A program made the translations under genes and the position numbers. Below, in pieces: positions 1 through 9,300 of a stretch of 21,056 nucleotides of DNA; the first letter of the stretch is position 1, and each line of letters opens with the position of its first letter. The notes beneath the pieces were generated by a model. It did no database searches. It saw only the letters and a list, made by a program, of their open reading frames with translations, and was not told where the DNA came from. This DNA comes from JAJDFU01 sp964595955 (GTDB lineage: Bacteria > Bacteroidota > Bacteroidia > Chitinophagales > Saprospiraceae): contig CAZQSF010000067.1 of NCBI GenBank assembly GCA_964595955.1, positions 1 to 21,056 on the forward strand, written 5' to 3'.

Positions 1-20
1 GTTTTCAGCCACTTATCGTC

Positions 21-46
21 ATTATTCACGGTAATCCGTGAATAAT
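21..46. repeat. Perfect 11-bp inverted repeat (hairpin), downstream of giant adhesin gene
   Basis: ATTATTCACGG (21-31) and CCGTGAATAAT (36-46) are exact reverse complements around a TAAT loop. It lies beyond the intrinsic terminator of the giant minus-strand gene and has no T-run on either side, so it is not a standard terminator. It could be a backup transcript-end structure or belong to the next locus outside the window. Only the inverted repeat itself is certain. Confidence 0.5.
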
Positions 47-62
47 TCGGGTTAGCTTACCT

Positions 63-100
63 AAAAAAAACCGGCACCCCGACGAATCGGAGTACCGGTT
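63..100 (-). terminator. Rho-independent terminator of the giant adhesin gene
   Basis: On the minus strand, 22 nt after the stop codon, AACCGGTACTCCGA pairs with TCGGGGTGCCGGTT (two G-U pairs) across a TTCG loop. Eight T residues follow immediately (the A-run at 63-70 on the plus strand). A long stem, a stable tetraloop and a U-tract make this a textbook intrinsic terminator and fix the 3' end of the giant transcript. Confidence 0.9.
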
Positions 101-121
101 TTCAGCTGAAGGGAACGACGA

Positions 122-390
122 TCAGTAGTCGGTCACGATCAGCTTAACGGTGGGCAGGTAGGCGCCGTCCACATACCCTCGTATGTGGTACATGCCGGCC
201 TGCAGCGGCAGGGTTTGCCCGCTGAACCGGATCTGCCGTTGCCCCGGTGCCAGTTCGCCCAGCTCGATCTGCCGGCCGTTGCCGTCGAACAGGATCAGCT
301 GTACGCGTTTGTTGGGCACCGGATCCGAGATGCGCAGCGTGAAGTCGCCCGTGGTGGGGTTGGGGAACACACTGAGGGTGCGCTGCGGCT
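122..390 (-). other. T9SS type A sorting domain of the giant adhesin
   Basis: The C-terminal ~90 residues have the usual layout: a linker (SIFNPTGQPQR), the FPNPT motif (SVFPNPTTGDFTLRI), a middle strand (VQLILFDGNGRQI), an AGMYHIRG strand and a final strand ending KLIVTDY. Domains of this family direct cargo through the Bacteroidota type IX system and are usually removed on anchoring to the cell surface. The same layout closes the proteins encoded at 16332-17882 and 17979-20825. Confidence 0.92.
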
Positions 391-3300
391 GTCCGGTCGG
401 ATTGAAGATGGAAGTTTCGGGATCCAGAACCAGCTCCGCCTGGAAGATAAATTCGCAGCCGGCATCATCCGTGATGGTCACCGTGTAATTGCCGGGCAAT
501 AGTCCGGAAACCGTGGAGGTCGTCGCATTGCCGGCATTGCTGTCCCACTGGAAGGAGTAGGGCGGCGTACCGCCTTGGTCGACGATCACTCGCAGGGTAC
601 CGGTGTCGAGTATGCCCGCGGGTGCCGACAGGATCGAGTCGCGCACCTGCCAGGGGGCCGGCTCTATCACCTCAAAGGTATCGAGCACCGTACAGCCGTT
701 GGCATCCTCCAATACCACGGGGTACGATCCGCCGGGCAGGCTGTCCGGATTGATATCCGGGTTCTCGAACGAAATGGAATAGGGGGGCGTACCGCCTTCG
801 GCAGCCAGATTGAGGAAGCCGTCGGAAGCGCCCGGACAGGTGACATCGCCTTGCCCGATCACACCCAGCACCAGCAAAGATGGTTCGGTAAAGGTCACCG
901 AGGTCACCGAGCTGCATCCATTGGCATCCGTAACCGTCAGCTCGTAGGTGCCCGGACCGAGATCGGTCAGGCTGGCAGTGGTATCGCCCGTATTCCAGAG
1001 GAAGTTGTAGGGGGCCGTACCTCCCGTTGTGCTCGTAAATATGGCGCCGCGGTCGCCGAAGCAGCGGATGTCCTGCAGAGAGTCGATGACGGTAAGCAGG
1101 GAGTCCGACTCGGGTATGGTCACATCAAAGGTATCGCGGCACATTTCCGTATCGATCACTTCGACGCTGTAGGTGCCGGCCGGCACATCGGCCAGTACGG
1201 GGCCCATGGCGCCGGTGCTCCAGGTGTAGATCACATTGGAGTTTCCGCCCGTCACACTCACCTGCACATAGCCGGTCGAATCGCCGGCGCAGGGCACGCC
1301 CTGCAGGCTGTCAATGGTGAGCACAAAGGGATCGGGCTCAACGATGGTCACCGTAACGGAATCCACGCACAGAGCTGAGTCCGTGACCACCAGGGTATAA
1401 TCGCCGATGGGAACTCCGCTGAGGTTCTGGCTGGTATCGCCGTTGCTCCAGCTGAAACTGTAAGCAGGCGTGCCGCCGCTGACATCGACAAAAGCCTCGC
1501 CGTCGCTGCCTCCCGGGCAGGACACATCGACCGTGCCTTGTACGCTCAGCTGCAGGGCATCGGGCTGCGTCAGGGTTACCATGAGGGTATCCGAACACTG
1601 GTTCTCATCGGTCACCGTCACGGAGTACATCCCGGCCGGCAAGCCGGTCCGATCCTCCTCCGTGCTTCCGTCGTTCCACTGGAAGCTGTAGGCCCCCGTG
1701 CCCCCCAGGGCGCTGATGTTGATCGCGCCGGTGCTGTCGCCGAAGCAGGCCGGCGAGATCAGGGTATCAACCCCTGCTACCAGCGGATCCGGGTCGGGCA
1801 CGGTCGCGCTCAGGGTATCCGTGCAGCCATTGGCATCGGTCACGGTGAGGCTGTACAAGCCGGCCGCCAGATCGGTGAGATCCTGGGTGGTCGAATCGTT
1901 GCTCCACAGATAGGTGTAGGGCGCTACACCGCCGGTTACGGATACTTCGATCGCACCGGTGGGCTCGTCCGCACAACCGATGGGGGTAAGGCCGAAGACA
2001 GAGGCGTTCAGCGAATCGGGTGCCGAAAGGAACTGCTGGAAGGTAGCCGTACAGCCGTTGGCATCCGTCACATCCAGGGTGTAGGTTCCCGAAGGCAGAT
2101 TGCTGAGGTCTTGCGTCGTATCGCCGGTGTTCCAGCTGTAGCTGTAGGGCGAGGTGCCCCCGCTGACGCTCACATCCAGGAAGCCGGTGGCATCGCCGGC
2201 ACAGGCGATGGTGCCGAAGGTATCCAGCTGAATGAGCAGCGGATCGGGGCCGTCCACCGTAGCCGACAGGGTCACTTCACAGGTATTGGCATCGGTCACC
2301 GTCACCGTGTAGGTTCCGGGCGGCAGATTGCTCACATCCTCGGTGGTATCGCCGGTACTCCAGGCAAAGTCGAACGGCATGGTGCCCTCCTCCACCGTGA
2401 TGGAAATGGCGCCGGTGCTGTCGTCGGCGCAAGGCACATGGATCACCGTATCCAGGCTGACCGTCAGCTGCTCCGTAGCCACGATGGTGAAGGTGTCGGA
2501 CTGGGTGCACAGCGACAGGTCCGTTACCGTCACGCTGTAAGTACCCGAACCCACATCCATCAGGTCTTCCGTCGTATCGCCCGTACTCCACAGGTATTCG
2601 AAGGGCGGATTGCCGCCGGTCACTTCGATGTCGAGATTGCCCGACAGATCCGAAATACAAAGCACGGAATCGGATCCCACCAGCTGAATGTCGATGGCAT
2701 CGGGCTCCATCACCTGCACGCTGGTATCGGCGGTACAGCCGTTGGCGTCCGTGACGGTTACACTGTAGGTGCCGGCCGTGAGGAAGTCGAGGTCCTGCAC
2801 GGTCTGCCCGCCTTCCCACAGGTAGGTATAGCCGGGCGTGCCGCCGCTTACCTCCAGATCGATGAAGCCGTCGCCTTCGCCGTTGCAGCTCACCATGCCC
2901 ACATCCACAATGGTCAGTTGAACGGGGGCGGGCTCGTTGATGGTACCCGCCGGCAGGGTAATGCTGCAACCGTTGGCGTCGGTCACCACCAGGGTATAGG
3001 TTCCGGGCGGCAGATCGTCCGGGCTGGCATCTACGCTGCCGTCGACGCCGTTGTTCCAGAAGTAACCGTAGGGCGAGGTGCCGCCGGTGACATTAACCGT
3101 AAAGCCACCGTCGGAGCCGCCGTTGCAGCTCACATTCGTAATGGAGGTGATGGTCGCACTTAGCGGGTTGGGCTCCAGGATCTCTGCGGAATCCGACAGG
3201 GTGCAGCCGTTGGCATCGGTAATGGTAACGGCGTACACGCCCGGGCTGAGATCCGTCAGGTCCTGGGTGGTGGAGTCGTTGCTCCACAGGTAGCTGTAGG

Positions 3301-6300
3301 GCGGAGTGCCGCCCTGTACGAACAGGTCGATACTGCCGTCGTCCTGGCCCGTACACACCACCGGCGTGGCATCCAGGAAGGCCTCCAGCGCATCCGGCTC
3401 ATCTACGGTAAAGGTGCCCTGGGCGGAACAGCCGTTGGCATCCGTTACCGTCACGCCGTACGTACCGACGGTGATATCCGTCAGGTCCTGGGTGGTGGAG
3501 TCGTTGCTCCACTGATAGCTGTAGGGCATGGTGCCTCCCTGCACGGTAATGTCGATGGCTCCGTCGGCATCGCCATTGCAAAGCACATCGGTCACGGTCG
3601 GCAAGATGGAAATGCCGGAAGGAGCTCCTATGGTATAGGTCTCGGTGAAGGTGTCGCAGTTGTTGGCATCGGTCACCGTCACGCTGTAATCCCCCGGCCC
3701 CAGGCTGTCGATGGCGGTGCTGTCCTCGCCGTTGCTCCAGGTGATGGTGTAGGGCCCGGTCTCGCCGGCAATGGTCAGTTCGATCGATCCGTCCATGCTG
3801 CCCACACAGGTGATGGTGTTGACGACGGCATCCACCTGCAGCGGATCGGGCTCGGTGAGGTTGAAGGATTCCACGAGCTCGCAGCCGTCGGCATCGGTGA
3901 CGGTAACCGTGTACATCCCGGCAGCCAGTCCCGTTCGGTCTTCGCCGGTGCTCATATCTTCCCACAGGTAGCTGTAGGGCGTGAAGCCGCCGTCGACCGT
4001 AATGTCGATGGTGCCGTCTGCGCCGCCGTTACAGGTGGGCGGGGTGAGCAGGGAGGTAAGCGACAGGTCGGCCACCTGATCCACCGTCACACTGGCGACG
4101 TCCACACAGCCGTTGGCATCGGTGATGGTCACGGTGTAATCGCCGTTCGGCAGATCTTCCTGCTCCTGGGTCATCGCGCCGTTGCTCCACGAATAACTGA
4201 AGGGCGGGGTGCCGCCCGTGGCATTGGCACTGACCACCGTAAAGGCGCTGACCGTAAAGGCCTGGCTGAAGGTGCCGGGGAAGGTAGTCGCCTCCACCAG
4301 CAGCACATCCACCACTTTTTCCTGCACAATGCGCAGGAAGCCGGTAGGTGCAAAGCCGTCGCCCTCGCTATCGGTGATATTGATCGTATAGGTACCCTGT
4401 ACCAGGGTCTCACCCAGGTTCAGCGACTGGTTTGCCAGCGCGTTGTCGTAGACCATGCTCGACAGCACCACATTTCCGTCTTCGTCCAGTATCTCCCAGG
4501 AAATGGAGGATGGGTTGTCGTCAAACAGGATCTCGATGCCGATGGTATTGGCTTCCGAACAGGATTTGTAATCCACGGTAGCAGAGGCTACCAGCGGGGC
4601 CGGTTCCGGAACGGTCACGGCCACTACATCGGTACAGCCGTTGACATCGGTAACGGTCACGCTGTTCGGGCCGCCCGGCAGCGCGACGGCCGTAGCCGTC
4701 GTTTCGCCATTGCTCCAGAGGAACCCGTAGGGCGCAATGCCGCCGTTGGGCGTCACCACAGCCGACCCATCCGATTCGCCGTTGCAGGAAACGCCCTGCA
4801 GCACCGTAGCTGTGGCCGCAATCGGATCGGCCAGGATGGTGAAGGTGATGGTGGTGGTGTTCACACAGCCGTTGGCGTCGGTAAAGGTCACGTCCACCAC
4901 ATCGCCGTCCATGGCGTCGAACATGGTCGCATCCGAAACGGACATTCCCCCCAGTTCGTAGGTGAAGGTGCCCGTTTCAGGCGTGATATCGCTTTCCAGG
5001 CTCGTCAGGTCGAAGGGCACCGCCGCCGGACAGATCTCCGGCGTTTGGGCCGTAAGGACCGGTGTGGGATTCACCGTGAAGGTGACGGCCGTCGTAGCCG
5101 TACAGCCGGTCGTGCCGTCGGTGAAGGTAACCTCCACCACATCGCCGTCGGTAGCTGTAAAGGCCGTGGGATCCAGGATGGGGATGCCGCCCAGCGCATA
5201 GCTGAAGGATCCGGCATCGCCGGTGATCAACGCTTCCTGCGTGCTGAGATCAAAGGGGTTGTTCTCGGCACAGAGCTCAACGGTCTGGGCGGCGAGCACC
5301 GGCGTCGGGTTCACCGTAAAGGTGATGGTCGCCGTTTCCGGCGTGCCGCCGCCCGAAGGCGTGAAGGTGACGTCCACCACATTGCCGTTCGCGGCCGTAA
5401 AGGCCGTGGGATCGGTGATGGTGGTGCCGCCCAGCTCATAGCTGAAGTCGCCGTCGGCACAGGTGATGGCCGGCTCCAGGCCGGTGAGGTCGAAGGGGTT
5501 CTCCTCGGCGCAGAGCGTCACCGCCTGGTCCGTCAGGCCGGCACCTCCGGCATTGACGCTGAAGGTGATGGTGGTCGCGTTCACACAGCCGTTGGCATCG
5601 GTAAAGGTCACATTCACCACATCGCCGTCCGTGGCGTCGAACATCGTCGGATCCGGAACGGGTGAACCGCTAAAGGTGTAGTCAAAGGTGCCCGGCTCGG
5701 CGGTGATGTCGTCCTGCAGGCTGGTGAGGTCGAAGGGCGGATCGCCGTCGCAGATATTCACCGTCTGGGCCGTGAGCACGGGCGTGGGGTTCACCGTGTA
5801 GGTGATGGTGGTCGTGGCTGTACAGCCCGTGCCGTCCTCTACAAAGGTCACGGTCACCACATTGCCGTTCAGGGCATTGAAGGCCATGGCATCGGCCACC
5901 GGATTGCCGCCGAAAGTATAGCTGAAGGTGCCGCTCAGGGCCGTGAGGTTGTCTTCCAGGCCGGTCAGGTCCACGGGATTGTCCTCGGCGCAGATCTCGG
6001 GGGTCTGCGGCATCAGATCCGGCGTGGGATTCACCGTGAAGGTGATGGTCGTCGTGGCCGTACAGCCCGTATCGTCGTCGGCAAAGGTCACGGTCACCAC
6101 ATTGCCGTTCAGGGCATTGAAGGCCATGGGGTTGGCTACCGGGTCGCCTTCAAATGCGTAGGTGAAGGTGCCCGCCTCGCCCGTGATGGCGGATTCGAGG
6201 CTCGTCAGGTCGAAGGGGTTCTCTTCTTCACAAAGCTCCACGGTCTGGGCGACCAGCACCGGATCGGGTTCGACCCCAAAGGTGATGGTCGTGGTGGCCG

Positions 6301-9300
6301 TACAGCCCGTCGTGGCATCGGTAAAGGTCACGTCCACCTCATCGCCGTCGGTAGCCGTGAAGCTGCCGAGGGTGGTGATGGGCATGCCGCCCAGGCTGTA
6401 GCTGAAGTCGCCGTCGGCCATGGTAATGGCGTCCTGGAAGTCGGACAGATCCACCGGATTGTCGCCTTCGCAGATGGTACTCGTCTGGGCCGTCAGCACG
6501 GGGCTGGGGCTGATGGAGAAGGTCAGGGTGGTACTGTTGGTACAACCCGTGCTGCCGTCTACAAAAACCACGTCCACCACATCGCCGTCCATGAGGGCAA
6601 AAGCCGTTTCATCGGCAATGGGTGTGCCGCCTATGGAATAGCTGAACATACCCGGAGCAGCGGTGATCTCCTCTTCCAGAGTGGTCAGGTCAAACGGTAT
6701 GTTTTCCGGGCAAACGGCCGGATTGAGGGCCGCGAGTACCGGCGTGGGATTCACCGTAAAGGTGATGGTCGTCATTTCGGTATCCATGCTGCCGTCGGGG
6801 GTGAAGATCACCTCCACCACGTCGCCGTCCTCGGCCGTAAAAGCCGTGGGATCGCCGACGGGCGAGCCTTCAAAGGCGTAGGCAAAGGTGCCCGTCGCGC
6901 AGGTGATGGACGGCTCCAGGCCGGTGAGGTCGAAGGGATTGTCCGCTTCGCAGATCACCGGGGTCTGCGGCGTGAGGCCCACAGAACCCGAATTGACGTT
7001 GAAGGTGATGGTGGTCGCGTTCACACAGCCGTTGGCATCGGTAAAGGTCACATCCACCACGTCTCCGCTATCGGCCAGGAACATCTCCGGATCGGTTACG
7101 GGCATGCCTTCGAACGCGTAGGCGAAGCTGCCGCCCATGCTCATAGTCAGTTCATCCTCCAGGCTCGTCAGATCAAAGGGCAGATCGGTCGAGCAGATGT
7201 TCAGCACCTGAGGCGTCAGCACCGGCAGGGGATTGATCGTGATCACCACCTCGTCGGTGGCGGCCGGGCAGGGGCCCATGCCGTCGGGATCGTCGGTGGT
7301 AAGGACGAGCGTCACACTGCCGGCCGCGATCTCGTCCGCCGTGGGCTCGTAGGTGGCATTCAGGCTGTTGGCATCGGGCGTGAAGGTGCCCAGGCCGCCG
7401 CTCCAGCTGCCGTTTGTAGCCGAACCGTCCACATTGCCCGAGAGGGTTACCGTGGGCGCATCCGCACAGACCGCCTGATCCGGACCGGCATCGGCTTCGG
7501 CCGCCGGGTTGATGGTGAGCACCAGCTGGTCGCTCACTGCCTCACAGGGACCGTCGGGATCATCCGTCGTCAGCGTGAGGATCACCGTGCCGTCGGCGAT
7601 GTCGTCCATGGAGGGCTCATAGGTGGCATCCAGGGTATTGGCATCGGGAATGAAGGTACCCGTACCGTCAGAGGTCCAGCTGCCGCCAGTGGCCGCCCCA
7701 CCCACCATGCCGCTCAGAACGGCATCCGGCGCATCGGAGCAGACGGCGATATTCGCACCGGCATCGACCGTCACTACCGGATCGAAGGTGATCAGGATGG
7801 TATCGCTCACGGCTGCACAGGGACCGTCGGGATCGTCAGACGTCAGGATGAGCTCGAGGCTGCCGGCCGCGATCTCGTCCGCCGTGGGCTCGTAGGTGGC
7901 ATTCAGGCTGTTGGCATCGGGCGTGAAGGTGCCCAGGCCGCCGCTCCAGCTGCCGTTTGTAGCCGAACCGTCCACATTGCCCGAGAGGGTTACCGTGGGC
8001 GCATCCGCACAGACCGCCTGATCCGGACCGGCATCGGCTTCGGCCGCCGGGTTGATGGTGAGCACCAGCTGGTCGCTCACTGCCTCACAGGGACCGTCGG
8101 GATCATCCGTCGTCAGCGTGAGGATCACCGTGCCGTCGGCGATGTCGTCCATGGAGGGCTCATAGGTGGCATCCAGGGTATTGGCATCGGGAATGAAGGT
8201 ACCCGTACCGTCAGAGGTCCAGCTGCCGCCAGTGGCCGCCCCACCCACCATGCCGCTCAGAACGGCATCCGGCGCATCGGAGCAGACGGCGATATTCGCA
8301 CCGGCATCGACCGTCACTACCGGATCGAAGGTGATCAGGATGGTATCGCTCACGGCTGCACAGGGACCGTCGGGATCGTCAGACGTCAGGATGAGCTCGA
8401 GGCTGCCGGCCGCGATCTCGTCCGCCGTGGGCTCGTAGGTGGCATTTAGGCTGTTGGCATCGGGCATGAAGGTGCCCTCGCCGCCGCTCCAGCTGCCGGA
8501 GGAGGCCGAACCGCCGATGCTGCCCGCCAGGGTCACATCCGCATCATCCGCACAGACCGTCTGATCCATACCGGCATCCACCTCGGCCGGGCTGTCGAAG
8601 GTGATGTCGACCTCGTCGCTCACTTCGCTACACGGCCCGGTGGTGCCGTCGGGATCGGCTGTCGTCCAGGTCAGGGTCACGGTCGTTCCCACCTCCGAGG
8701 GATCCGGGGTATAGGTCGTATTCGTTGAGGTGGGATCGGCAAAGTTGCCGGCACCGCCGCTCCATTCGCCGGGCCCGCTGGCTGTGGCGCTGAGGGCCAC
8801 GGGGGATACCCCGCAGATGGTGTCGTTCATGCCCGCATCGGCGGTAGCTGCCGGGCTGAAGGTAATGGCCAGCTGATCGCTGGCGGCCGGGCAGGGCCCC
8901 ATGCCGTCGGGATCGGCAGCGCTCAGGGTGAGAATGACGCTGCCGGCCGCCGAATCGGCAGCCGAGGGGATATAGATCGCATCCAGGGTAGTGTCGTCGG
9001 GATCAAAGGTACCCGTACCATCGGTGTCCCAGGTGCCGGTAGTAGCTCCGCCGCTCACCGATCCGTTCAGGCTGACTGCCGTTACATTGGCACAGACTGT
9101 CTGGTCCGGGCCGGCATCCACAATGGCCGCCGGATTGACCGTCACCTCCACCGTCACCGACTGGCCGGCACATTCGTCCGCATCCAGTACGGACGCATCC
9201 GGATCCGGCGTATCGTCTGTCTCGTAGTAGGGCGTGAGGGTCACCGTGACGGTCGCCGGGCTGCTCGTCGTGTTCTCCAGCAATTCGCTGACCGAGGCAT

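Larger units (their letters stand above)
7232..9132 (-). repeat. Seven tandem ~90-residue 'DAGPDQxVCA' modules
   Basis: Units start with A-x-x-D-A-G-x-(D/N)-x-x-V-C-A, followed by VTLSGxVxG, GxWSGGxGTFxPD, a NATYEPTADEIAAGS strand and DDPDGPCxAVSD. This is a widespread Ig/PKD-like repeat of Bacteroidota surface proteins. Units 4-5 and 6-7 (from the N-terminal side) are almost identical pairs because of the exact direct repeat recorded separately. One unit, at about 8590-8850, is shorter and more diverged. Confidence 0.87.

Noticed and set aside
1538..3163. Long plus-strand open frame (541 codons), and another at 575-1378, antisense to the SprB repeats
   Set aside because: They mirror the periodic, GC-rich codons of the giant gene on the other strand. 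Their translations are rich in Gly, Arg, His and Ile without domains or a signal, and they lack start signals.
7317..8446. Mobile element ends or target-site duplication
   Set aside because: The repeat is direct, in frame, within a tandem module array, and encodes no transposase.
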